Assembly (NCBI GenBank): GCA_937127285.1
Contig: CAKZLV010000164.1
Coordinates: forward strand, 1 to 53,509
DNA from: an uncultured Bacteroidota bacterium
GTDB lineage: Bacteria; Bacteroidota; Rhodothermia; Rhodothermales; Salinibacteraceae
Length of the DNA stretch: 53,509 bases
Reading direction: 5' to 3'
Shown: piece by piece, positions 8,091-18,448 of the stretch
Numbering within the stretch: the stretch's first letter is position 1
Layout of the letters: each line of letters opens with the position of its first letter
The notes under the pieces: model-generated
Told to the model about the DNA's origin: nothing
The model's database searches: none
What the model saw: the letters and a program-made list of their open reading frames with translations, nothing else
Made by a program: the position numbers and the translations under genes

Positions 8091-9956
8091 CTACCCGTCC
8101 CGCTCGAGGATGAGGGCGCCGAGCGGGGGGAGGGTGAAGACGGCGCTCTGGTCGCGGCCGTGGGCGCTGGCGTCGTCGGTGTGCACGGCGGCGGGGCCGA
8201 CGCCGGAGCCTTCGTAGACCTCCGCGTCGCTGTTGAGGCGGACCCCATACCGGCCGGGCTCCGGCATCCCGATGCGGTAGTCGGATCGCACCACGGGCGT
8301 GAAGTTGAGCAGGAAGAGAAGCTCCTCGTCGCCGTTGCGGCGGAGGTAGGCGAGGACGCTGTTCTCGCGGTAGTCGTACGAGATCAACTCGAACCCGTCC
8401 TCCTCGTCGTTCCAGAGCGCAGGGTGCTCGGTATAGAGGTGGTTGAGGTCGCCGAGCCACTGTTGGATGCCGGCGTGCAGGTCGTTCTCGGTCAGCCACC
8501 ACTCCAGCTCCTGGTCGTGATTCCATTCGTGGTACTGCCCGAACTCTGCGCCCATGAAGAGGAGCTTCTTGCCGGGATGCCCGAACTGCTGCGCGTAGAG
8601 GAGCCGCAGGTTGGCGGCCTTCTGCCAGTCGTCGCCCGGCATCTTGCCCCAGAGGGATTCCTTGCCGTGCACGACCTCGTCGTGGGAGAGGGGCAGGGTG
8701 TAGTTCTCGGAGAAAGCCCAGGAGAGCGTCCACGTCAGCTCGCCGTGGTGGTACTGCCGGTGCACGGGCTCTTTCTCGACGTAGTCGAGCGTATCGTGCA
8801 TCCACCCCATGTTCCACTTGTAGAGGAAGCCGAGTCCGCCGTAGTCGACGGGGGTGGACACGCCGGGCCAGGCGGTGGATTCCTCCGCGAGCATGAGTGC
8901 CTCCGGAAATTCCTCGTAGACCCGCTCGTTCGTGTCCTGAAGCAGGGAGATCGCCTCCAGATTCTCGCGTCCGCCGTATACGTTCGGCGACCAGTCGCCC
9001 TCCCGGGAGTAGTCGCGGTAGAGCATCGAGGCGACGGCGTCGACGCGGAGGCCGTCGACGTGGTACTCGTCCAGCCAGAAGAGGGCGTTGGAGATGAGGA
9101 AGCTGCGCACGCCCGGCTTCCCGAAGTCGAAGACGTTTGTGCCCCAGTCGGGATGGGAGCGCATGAGCGGGTCGCCGTACTCGAAGAGGTGGGACCCGTC
9201 GAAGTAACTGAGTCCCTGCGGGTCGGTCGCAAAATGCCCCGGCACCCAGTCCATGATCACGCCGATCCCGCGCTCATGCAGCGTGTCGATGAGAAACTTG
9301 AGGTCGTCGGGTGAGCCGTAGCGGAAGGTGGGGGCGTAGTAGCCGAGCACCTGGTAGCCCCAGGACCCGTAGTAGGGATGTTCGGCCAGGGGCATGAACT
9401 CGACGTGGGTGAAGCCGAGCTCCTCGACGTGGTCGGCGAGCGGTTCGGCGATCTCGCGATAGCCGAGCGATTGGCCCGGTTCCTCATGCATCCAGGACCC
9501 GAGGTGCACCTCGTAGATCGAAAGCGGTCCGTCGAGGCTACCGGGCCCCTCGCGGGTCTCCATCCAGTCGCCGTCCTGCCAGTCGTACCCGTCCAGGTCC
9601 GTGATAATGGCGGAAAGCCCCTCGTAGGTGTTCTGCGCCGGGGCCTCCATGCGGAAGGCGAACGGATCGGTGCGGTCGTACTCGGTGTAGTTCGCCTGGA
9701 TGCGGTACTTGTACTTGTCCCCGGGCGAGGCGCCGGCGACGAACCCTTCCCAGATGCCGCCGTCTCGTTTCTCCAGAACGTTCGCGTCGGGGGTCCACCC
9801 GTTGAAGTCGCCCATGACGGACACGCGGTAGGCGTTCGGGGCCCAGACGGCGAACTGCGTTCCGTCGTCCTGCGGGTGCGCCCCCATCTTTTCGTAGCTT
9901 GTGTAGTGGGTGCCTTCGTTCCAGAGGTAGAGGTCTTCGTCGGATAGGTGCGGCAT
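8091..9956 (-). CDS. glgB: 1,4-alpha-glucan branching enzyme
   Basis: The 621-residue GH13 enzyme introduces alpha-1,6 branches into linear glucan. A single N-terminal CBM48/early-set domain covers about residues 25-120 ('[20 protein letters not shown]'). It is followed by the (beta/alpha)8 barrel with the nucleophile Asp306 in 'GLRVDAVAS' and the acid/base Glu358 in 'LMLAEES'. '[17 protein letters not shown]' and '[11 protein letters not shown]' are also typical. The short length against ~730 residues in E. coli reflects loss of the first N-domain, common in the family. It is the last gene of the - strand block glgE, treS-mak, serpin, glgB and would branch the linear chains made by GlgE. Confidence 0.95.
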   Translation of the reverse strand: MPHLSDEDLYLWNEGTHYTSYEKMGAHPQDDGTQFAVWAPNAYRVSVMGDFNGWTPDANVLEKRDGGIWEGFVAGASPGDKYKYRIQANYTEYDRTDPFAFRMEAPAQNTYEGLSAIITDLDGYDWQDGDWMETREGPGSLDGPLSIYEVHLGSWMHEEPGQSLGYREIAEPLADHVEELGFTHVEFMPLAEHPYYGSWGYQVLGYYAPTFRYGSPDDLKFLIDTLHERGIGVIMDWVPGHFATDPQGLSYFDGSHLFEYGDPLMRSHPDWGTNVFDFGKPGVRSFLISNALFWLDEYHVDGLRVDAVASMLYRDYSREGDWSPNVYGGRENLEAISLLQDTNERVYEEFPEALMLAEESTAWPGVSTPVDYGGLGFLYKWNMGWMHDTLDYVEKEPVHRQYHHGELTWTLSWAFSENYTLPLSHDEVVHGKESLWGKMPGDDWQKAANLRLLYAQQFGHPGKKLLFMGAEFGQYHEWNHDQELEWWLTENDLHAGIQQWLGDLNHLYTEHPALWNDEEDGFELISYDYRENSVLAYLRRNGDEELLFLLNFTPVVRSDYRIGMPEPGRYGVRLNSDAEVYEGSGVGPAAVHTDDASAHGRDQSAVFTLPPLGALILERDG

Positions 9957-10092
9957 ACGGGGGAGCCGTTGGGTAGGTAGAAGACGGATCGAAGGATCGG
10001 CCGCCGGGTCGAGGCGCCGGGGGAAGCCGGAGATGACGTCGGCCAGTCGGTTCGTGAAAGGTAACCGCCGCCCTGCATCTGTGTCAACGCAA

Positions 10093-10132
10093 ACGGGCGC
10101 GGCGCCCGGTCGAATCGGGACACCGCGCCCGT
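10093..10132. terminator. Hairpin between serpin gene and glgB
   Basis: A perfect 10-bp stem (ACGGGCGCGG / CCGCGCCCGT) encloses a 20-nt loop, 41 bp beyond the serpin stop. Neither side has a real T-tract, so it may attenuate or stabilise rather than terminate. If it does terminate, glgB needs its own promoter. Confidence 0.4.
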
Positions 10133-10172
10133 CAGGCGCTCTCTTTGCGAAGACTTGAAACGAGGTGGGGAG

Positions 10173-11441
10173 CTACGCCGTCGGGTCCATGACCGTCCCG
10201 AGAAAGAGGATCGTCCCCGAGTGGTTCTCCCGGATGGCCACGACGAACGGCCGGTCGACGACGACCTCGGGCGGAACGGACACCACCCCGATGCCGACGG
10301 CCGTGGCCGCGCTCGCTTCGGTACCCTCTTCGTCGACCTGCAGCGTCGTCTTGTGCTTCACGTCGTCGATCGCCAGGTTCGCATCGGCGATGTCTCGGAA
10401 GTTGGCGCCGTCGGAGAAGGCGATGCCCATTCCGAGGGAGCGGAGAATGCGGGGCAGGCTGCGCTCGTCCTCCAGCGTGAACTTCGGCATCTGCAGGCGG
10501 CTCAAGCCCTGGGGACGCATGCGGTCGGTGATTCGGGCCCAGGCGTCGGTGTCGAGCGTGTCGACGAGCCCCTGAACGGTGTTGTCTCCGCGCGGTATGA
10601 GAAGGGTCATGGAGTAGAGGCTGTCGCCGTAGGCAACGTCGACGGCGGTGAACGCGTCGGTGCGGTAGAAGGGGTGCGTCACGTTCTCGGTGCGCTCCAT
10701 CATCGGCACGGAGACGGTCGACCCGTCGGCGCGAGTAAACGGCCGTTCGCGCGTGTCGGCCGGATCGAACGGCACCCGCCAGTCCCCGGCGAAGTAGGTG
10801 GCGTTGATGAGGTACATGCGGAGGTCGCCCGGGATGCGACGGGGGACGATCGCGTCGATGTTGCCGCCGGTCGCGTCGGCGACCCAATTGTTGATGCGAT
10901 CGGACGCGGAGGGATCGGCGAAGTCGAGCCCTGCCACCTCGGCGTCGAAGTGCTCCCGATTCGTGTCGATGAAGGGCTGCTTGACGTTGAAGTGATTGTC
11001 GTGCCAGATCGAGTTGGCGATGGAGACCTCGACGCTCGGATCCAGGGTCGTCAGAAGGTCGAGGAGTCCGCGGTACGCGTCGTTGATCTCATCGGGGTCG
11101 AGGTCTTGTTTGCGGAGTGCGGTTTCCATGGCCGCTCGGGTGTCGCCCCGGGCGCCGTTGAGCGTCATGCCGAGGGCCATCGACACGCTGAGGGGAGAGA
11201 GGAAGACGTTGCCGCCGTCCTCGGCGCGGACGGTTTCGCGGAAGAGGGAGAGGCCGAACGCGTTGTCGGCCGTTACCACGTCTTTCTCGGCGGCCGTGAG
11301 CGGGCGCGGCGGGTCGGCCGGGGCGGAGGTGTCGGTGTCGCTGCCGGCCAGGTCGCAGCCGCCGGCAAGGAATCCGGCGAGAACGGGGATCAGAAACGCG
11401 CGAATCGCGGAGCGAAGCAGGGGAGACGGAAGCAAGAGCAT
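10173..11441 (-). CDS. Serpin (serine protease inhibitor) lipoprotein
   Basis: The 422-residue protein is a full-length serpin with a lipoprotein signal ('FLAGGC'), so it probably sits on the cell envelope facing outward. Serpin landmarks include 'NAFGLSLFRETV', 'NVFLSPLSVSMALGMTLNGA', 'INNWVADATGGNIDAIV', 'LINATYFAGDW' and the C-terminal 'RPFVVAIRENHSGTILFLG'. The hinge 'EEGTEASAAT' has the small residues needed for loop insertion, so it should be inhibitory. Counting from the hinge (P15 Gly373, P8 Thr380) puts the scissile bond at P1 Val387 / P1' Ser388. This predicts elastase-like targets. The start at 11441 is the only one that gives a proper lipobox; upstream in-frame sequence is repeat DNA. 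It is flanked by treS-mak upstream and glgB downstream on the same strand. Confidence 0.93.
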   Translation of the reverse strand: MLLLPSPLLRSAIRAFLIPVLAGFLAGGCDLAGSDTDTSAPADPPRPLTAAEKDVVTADNAFGLSLFRETVRAEDGGNVFLSPLSVSMALGMTLNGARGDTRAAMETALRKQDLDPDEINDAYRGLLDLLTTLDPSVEVSIANSIWHDNHFNVKQPFIDTNREHFDAEVAGLDFADPSASDRINNWVADATGGNIDAIVPRRIPGDLRMYLINATYFAGDWRVPFDPADTRERPFTRADGSTVSVPMMERTENVTHPFYRTDAFTAVDVAYGDSLYSMTLLIPRGDNTVQGLVDTLDTDAWARITDRMRPQGLSRLQMPKFTLEDERSLPRILRSLGMGIAFSDGANFRDIADANLAIDDVKHKTTLQVDEEGTEASAATAVGIGVVSVPPEVVVDRPFVVAIRENHSGTILFLGTVMDPTA

Positions 11442-11550
11442 ACGGGGGCGGGAGGGGGTCGGAAACGAGAACGGAAGAAAAGGCGGCGACGAATGATGGG
11501 CGCCGCGTCGTTTCCATAAACCCGCGACCGGGCCCGAACACACAGGGGGG

Positions 11551-11786
11551 CGTGGGGGCGTGGGAGCGTGGGGGCGTGGGAGCGTGGGGGCTTGGGAGCG
11601 TGGGGGCTTGGGAGCGTGGGGGCTTTGGACGCTGGGGACGCTGTGGGGGCTGTGGACGCGGGGGGACCTGGACGCTGGGAATGCTTGGGATGCGGCCGTG
11701 GGGACCGTTCGCATCGAAGACCGGTGCCCACTCCCCCAACCACGAACCACGAACGAATACCGACCAACGAATACCGACTAATCGGC
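11551..11786. repeat. Composite repeat: G-rich 8-mers, spacer, C-rich heptamers
   Basis: Ten 8-bp units alternating CGTGGGGG and CGTGGGAG (or CTTGGGAG) run from 11551 to 11630. They pass into looser GGACGCTG words up to about 11690. After a spacer, heptamers AACCACG, AACGAAT, ACCGACC, AACGAAT and ACCGACT run from 11738 to 11786. The last units overlap the stop codon of treS-mak. The block fills the space upstream of the serpin gene. Confidence 0.85.
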
Positions 11787-14700
11787 CGGGACCGGGTCGG
11801 TTGTTCCGAGGAGGCGGTGCAGGCCGCGCAGTGGAAGCCAGGCCCACGACGGTCGGTGGTTGATCTCGTAGCGAACCTCGTAGAGCGCCTTGTCGAAGAG
11901 GTAGGCCCAGAGGAAGGCGTCGCGCGCCTCGTGCGGTTGGAGGAAGCGGGCGTCGCCCGCCGTCTCGCCGTAGGCATCGAGGAAGGTGACGTCGGACCAG
12001 TAGAGTACGCTGTCGATCCAGGACGCATAGTCCGGGTCGGTGTCTGTCTGGTCCTGCCAGGCGGCCAGTACGGCGTACTCCAGCGACCGCAGCATTCCGG
12101 CAACGTCGCGCAGCGCGTTGGTGCGCCGACGTCGCTCTTCGAGCGGCCGGGCGGGCTCGCCCTCAAAGTCAAGCAGGTAAAAGTCGCCGTCGGCGCGCAG
12201 CACCTGCCCGAGGTGGTAGTCGCCATGGATGCGGATGTGATCGAACCCGCCGCCGAACGCCTCCAGCTGGTCGAGGCGGGCGTGGGCACGCGCCCAGCGG
12301 TCGGGGGAGAGCGGCGTGTTGAGGCCGTCGAGGTCGGTCTGGTCGAGCAGGCGGCGCGTGTCGGCGGCCTCGCGCCGAATCCGGTCGGCCAGGTCGCGGC
12401 CGGCGGTATCGGGGGCGGGTACGGGTCGAAGGTCCGGCGCCTCCGCCTCGGCGAGGGCCCGGTGCAACTCGGCCGTTCGAACGCCCAGTACCCGGGCCAG
12501 GTCGATCATTTCGTTTGCTACGTCGTCGAGCCAGACCGGTACGGTGGCGCCGTCGGTCGGGCCGTAGGTGCCGTTGCTGGACGGCCGGGTGGCGTCCGGA
12601 GGGAATTTGACGTTCGTCACGCGGTCCAGCAGCCGCGCGGTGACGTCCAGCGCGTACGACCAGCCGTCCGTGTCGACGGGGAGCGCCTGCTGCAGGATGC
12701 CGAGCGTGTACCGGCGGTCGCTGCGCCGGAAGTCGATCGTCCCGTGCAGGCGGGGGGTGAATCCGTATCCGACCGAGGTGAGGTGGTCGAGCAGTTCCTT
12801 TTCGGGGTTCGTGCCGCGTTCCAGGCGGCGGTAGAGCTTGACGAAGTAGGCGTCGTTGACGATCGCCGAGGTGTTGGACTGCTCGCCCGTGAGCAGGGTC
12901 ACGGTGTGCGGCCGCTCGCGCTGGGCGGCCGAGGACGGGTTGGCCACGTACACGCCCTTCAGCGATCGTCCCTTGCTTCCTTCCTTCCACCAGCGGAAGA
13001 GAATGCTCCAGAAGTCCGTGGTCACGGTGGCGTCGTGCAGCAGTCCGCCGCCCCCGCCGTCCACGTCCAGCCAGGCCAGCGCGGCTGCGGGTTGGTCGCG
13101 CAGGATCTGCTCGGACGTCTCCGGGTCGGTGGTGACGGCGAGGGGAAGGGTGTAGAAGGCTCGGTCGTCCCCCAGTTCGGCCTCCAGAATGGAGAGATAG
13201 ACCGTGGGCTGGGCCCGCAGCCGCACGGCGTCTTCAACCCGGACGCGGTCGAGGGAGTGCCCTTTGGCGCCGAACCACCGCTGCTCGCGGAGGAAATCCG
13301 GAAGCAACGCTTCCAGCGCTTCGGGACCGGTGTACTGCGCCATGGTGGGAACGAGGAGGTTTTGCAGGCCCTCGGCCACCTGCAGCACCGGCAGGTCGAG
13401 CCCGTCCGGGCCGGTTTCGGCCATCTGCAGGCCGCTCCGCCGGTGCTCGGCCGCGGCGGGGAGCTCCGCTTCGGGCTCCAGCTTGAACCAGTAGAATCCG
13501 TGCGGCCCCAGGATCACCTGGTAGTCCTCGTCCTCCGAAAGCGTCGGGAAGGGCGACTGGCTGAAGAGCTCCACGGGTGCCAGGCCGTCGAGGCGTCCGT
13601 CGGTCGGGATCTGCACCGGCTGCGCGTAGCGCGACAGGTTGGCGACGACGAGAATCTGCTCTCCCTCGTACTCGCGGAGGAACGCCAGAACGGCCTGGTT
13701 GTCGACCTCGAGGAGGTGAAACTCGCCGCGGCCGAACACCTTCTTGTGCTGCTGCCGCAGCGAAATCATCCGCCGCATGAAGTGCAGCAGCGAGTGCGGG
13801 TCGTTTTCTTCGTCCTCCACGTTGACGATCTCGTAGCTGTAGCGGCCCCGGTTGATCGGCGGCATAAACAGCTTGTGGTGCGGGGCGCGCGAAAAGCCGC
13901 CGTTCTTGTCCGGGCTCCACTGCATGGGCGTCCGCACCCCGTTGCGGTCGCCGAGGAACGGGTCGTCGCCCATCCCGATCTCGTCGCCGTAGTAAAGGAC
14001 GGGGCTTCCGTTGAGGGAGAGCAGGAGGGCGTTCATCAGCTCGATGCGGCGACGATCGCCCCCGAGCAGGGGGGCGAGGCGGCGCCGGATGCCGACGTTG
14101 ATGCGAAACCGGTCGTCGGCGGCGTACTCGTGGTACATGTAGTCCCGCTCCTCGTCCGTCACCATTTCGAGGGTTAGCTCGTCGTGGTTGCGCAGGAAGA
14201 TGGCCCACTGCGCGTCGTCGGGGATGTCGGCCGTCTGCTCCATCATCTGGACGAGGGGCCGGCGGTTGCCCCGACGCAGCGCCATAAACATGCGGGGCAT
14301 GATCGGGAAGTTGAACGCCATCTGCACGCCGGTCGACTGCCCCTCGTCGTCCATTCCGAAGTAGGGGAGGGTGTCCTCGGGCCACTGGTTGGCCTCGGCG
14401 AGCAGCACCTTGCCCGGCCCGTACCGCTCCTCGACCGCGGCCCGGAGCTCTTTGATATAGTGGATGGTTTCGGGGAGGTTTTCGGAATTGGTGCCTTCCC
14501 GTTCGTAGAGGTAGGGGACGGCGTCGAGGCGGAGGCCGTCCACGCCCAGGTCCAGCCAGAAGAACATCACCTCCTTCATCGTCTGCCGCACCTCCGGGTT
14601 ATCGTAATTCAGATCCGGCTGGTGGCTGAAGAAGCGGTGCCAGTAGTACTTCTGGGCCTTCTGGTCCCAGGTCCAATTCGACACCTCCGTGTCGGTAAAG

Positions 14701-15137
14701 ATGATGCGGACGTCCTCGTACTTCTCGTCCGTCTCGCTCCACACGTACCAGTCGTGCTTGTCGGAGTCCGGGTCGCGCGCCTCCTGAAACCACGGGTGCT
14801 GGTCGGAGGTGTGGTTGAGCACCAGCTCGGTGATGACGCGCATCCCGCGCTCGTGGGCTTCGTCGAGGAAGGCCTGGAAGTCGCTCAGGTCCCCGTGCAC
14901 GGGCAGGACCTTGAAGTAGTCCGACGTGTCGTAGCCGTCGTCCTTGAGCGGGCTTTCGAGGAAGGGAAGGAGCCAGAGGGTGTTTACGCCCAGCCGTTCC
15001 AGATAGGGAAGCTTCTCCCGCAGCCCCTGGAAGTCGCCGGTTCCGTCGTTGTTGGAATCGTAGAACGAGCGAACGTGCAGCTCGTAGATGACGGCGTCTT
15101 TGTACCAGAGGGGGTCGCTCAGGAAGTCGTCGGGCAT
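11778..15137 (-). CDS. treS: Trehalose synthase fused to maltokinase
   Basis: The 1119-residue fusion carries two steps of the GlgE pathway. Residues 1 to about 560 are a GH13 trehalose synthase (trehalose to maltose), with 'GLRLDAVPYLY' (nucleophile Asp205) and 'LLAEANQWPED' (Glu248). Residues from about 610 to the end are a maltokinase that phosphorylates maltose to maltose-1-phosphate with ATP. Its kinase-like catalytic loop is 'HGDYHLGQ' (Asp973), and 'LLDFEGEP' serves as the metal-binding motif. TreS-Pep2/Mak fusions are known in several bacterial groups. The product feeds GlgE, encoded 200 bp upstream on the same strand. The ATG at 15137 starts 'PDDFLSDPLWYKDAVIYE', the normal TreS N-terminus. 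The 3' end overlaps a heptamer array. Confidence 0.95.
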   Translation of the reverse strand: MPDDFLSDPLWYKDAVIYELHVRSFYDSNNDGTGDFQGLREKLPYLERLGVNTLWLLPFLESPLKDDGYDTSDYFKVLPVHGDLSDFQAFLDEAHERGMRVITELVLNHTSDQHPWFQEARDPDSDKHDWYVWSETDEKYEDVRIIFTDTEVSNWTWDQKAQKYYWHRFFSHQPDLNYDNPEVRQTMKEVMFFWLDLGVDGLRLDAVPYLYEREGTNSENLPETIHYIKELRAAVEERYGPGKVLLAEANQWPEDTLPYFGMDDEGQSTGVQMAFNFPIMPRMFMALRRGNRRPLVQMMEQTADIPDDAQWAIFLRNHDELTLEMVTDEERDYMYHEYAADDRFRINVGIRRRLAPLLGGDRRRIELMNALLLSLNGSPVLYYGDEIGMGDDPFLGDRNGVRTPMQWSPDKNGGFSRAPHHKLFMPPINRGRYSYEIVNVEDEENDPHSLLHFMRRMISLRQQHKKVFGRGEFHLLEVDNQAVLAFLREYEGEQILVVANLSRYAQPVQIPTDGRLDGLAPVELFSQSPFPTLSEDEDYQVILGPHGFYWFKLEPEAELPAAAEHRRSGLQMAETGPDGLDLPVLQVAEGLQNLLVPTMAQYTGPEALEALLPDFLREQRWFGAKGHSLDRVRVEDAVRLRAQPTVYLSILEAELGDDRAFYTLPLAVTTDPETSEQILRDQPAAALAWLDVDGGGGGLLHDATVTTDFWSILFRWWKEGSKGRSLKGVYVANPSSAAQRERPHTVTLLTGEQSNTSAIVNDAYFVKLYRRLERGTNPEKELLDHLTSVGYGFTPRLHGTIDFRRSDRRYTLGILQQALPVDTDGWSYALDVTARLLDRVTNVKFPPDATRPSSNGTYGPTDGATVPVWLDDVANEMIDLARVLGVRTAELHRALAEAEAPDLRPVPAPDTAGRDLADRIRREAADTRRLLDQTDLDGLNTPLSPDRWARAHARLDQLEAFGGGFDHIRIHGDYHLGQVLRADGDFYLLDFEGEPARPLEERRRRTNALRDVAGMLRSLEYAVLAAWQDQTDTDPDYASWIDSVLYWSDVTFLDAYGETAGDARFLQPHEARDAFLWAYLFDKALYEVRYEINHRPSWAWLPLRGLHRLLGTTDPVPAD

Positions 15138-15326
15138 GCAGGCAGAAGGCTGGGATGGAACGATCGAGCGCGCTCGGCAACCGGCAACCCGCAGGCGGAG
15201 CGCCGGCGGGGAGGGCCGGGCGTCCGTCCGCGCCGGCGCGTGCGAGCCCGGGGCGGCGGCGCGCAGACGGAGGCGGGAAGGGGGCGAACCGGAAGGGCCG
15301 GAGAGGGCGACCGGAGAACCGGTCGG
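15138..15326. other. Intergenic region glgE / treS-mak
   Basis: About 190 bp of very GC-rich DNA without gene or clear hairpin. A 15-bp duplication spans its glgE end. Confidence 0.4.
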
Positions 15327-15337
15327 GCGTGCACCGG

Positions 15338-17413
<2,076 letters not shown>

Positions 17414-17480
17414 GAGCCGAAAGGCGATTGCAGGAGAGAGGGGGCGGCAGGTGCAGGGGGCGACCGGGGCGAACCGGGGG

Positions 17481-18086
17481 CTACTCGGCCGGAAATCCGC
17501 CCAGCAGAACCGCCTGGGCGGTGATTCGGATGTTCTCCGTTCGGCCGACGCCGTAAAGAGCAATGCGGGTATCGTCCAGAACCGTCTCCATCGGGTCGTC
17601 CTCGGTGCGGGCGTAGGCGTAGCCGTCGATCAAGTGGTTGGATATCTCCGTGGCCCGTTCCTCCAGAATGTGGTCGCCGCCGTCTCCGAAGGACGGAATT
17701 TGCAGATGCGTGAAGGCGTGAACCTGGTCGGACGGTGCGTGGCTGGGGGCGTTGTAGCCGAAGAGAATCGAGTCGCCCGTGATGCCCGACGACACGGTCA
17801 GGCGAAGCTGCAGGTACGACGTGGCAAAGTCGAGAATCTGCTCCGGCAGGTCCTCGTCCCAATCCGACGCCGGAACCGGCGCCCAGTCCGCCCCCCAGAT
17901 GTCTTTTTCAACCTGAACCGAGCGGCCCAGCCGCCCGAAAAAGAAGCTGGGGCTGGACGGGGGCAGGGCCACCTCGCGAGCCAGGTCGCCCACGCCGGGC
18001 TTGTCCTTCAGGCTCTCCAGGTCGGTGGAAGACCAGTTCGTCTCGAAGAGAGGAACCGGAGAGATGCGACGAAACGAAGTACTCAT
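17481..18086 (-). CDS. Conserved-looking protein of unknown function heading the GlgE block
   Basis: The 201-residue protein has no signal peptide or membrane segment. I do not recognise its family. It is acidic, has a Phe/Gly segment 'SFFFGRLGRS' near residue 50, a central part rich in aromatic and small residues ('SILFGYNAPSHAPSDQVHAFTHLQIPSFGD'), and ends 'ITAQAVLLGGFPAE'. Codon use matches its neighbours and the start (ATG, 18086) is clear. Only 67 bp separate it from glgE, so it is probably the first gene of that transcript. A link to glucan or trehalose metabolism is suggested only by position. Confidence 0.75.
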   Translation of the reverse strand: MSTSFRRISPVPLFETNWSSTDLESLKDKPGVGDLAREVALPPSSPSFFFGRLGRSVQVEKDIWGADWAPVPASDWDEDLPEQILDFATSYLQLRLTVSSGITGDSILFGYNAPSHAPSDQVHAFTHLQIPSFGDGGDHILEERATEISNHLIDGYAYARTEDDPMETVLDDTRIALYGVGRTENIRITAQAVLLGGFPAE

Positions 18087-18448
18087 AGGTCGTACGATCG
18101 ATGATCCAGAGGGAATGAGAGGCGGGGGCAGGGGCAGCCTGCAACGGGGCGGCCGCCGGCCATCCCGCCACTCCCAATAAAGGCACTGAGACGGTCGGCA
18201 TCATCCGAAATCGTAAACCGGCGCCGGAAGTCCTCTCGCCAGGTCGAAGACATCCCCCTGCGCTTCGGCTTCTTGCCGTTCGCTCCGGCGCCGACCGGTA
18301 CCGGGCATCCCGCCCGACGGAGGAGGGCGCCCGGTCATCGGGGGGCACCGGCGGAAACCAGATGCCCGGCGGGTCGTGAAACCGAGCGGGCGACGCCCTG
18401 CCCCTTTCCGCCCCATTTCGCCTCCGATCATTGATCTGCCTAGCCCCC
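18087..18448. other. Divergent intergenic region, GlgE block / pepF
   Basis: About 360 bp between divergent genes, expected to contain promoters for both. I see no gene, no clear operator and no repeat array. Confidence 0.4.

Noticed and set aside
11568-14177. Open frame of 869 codons on + opposite treS-mak
   Set aside because: Its start lies in the repeat block and the rest is antisense to the maltokinase and TreS coding region.
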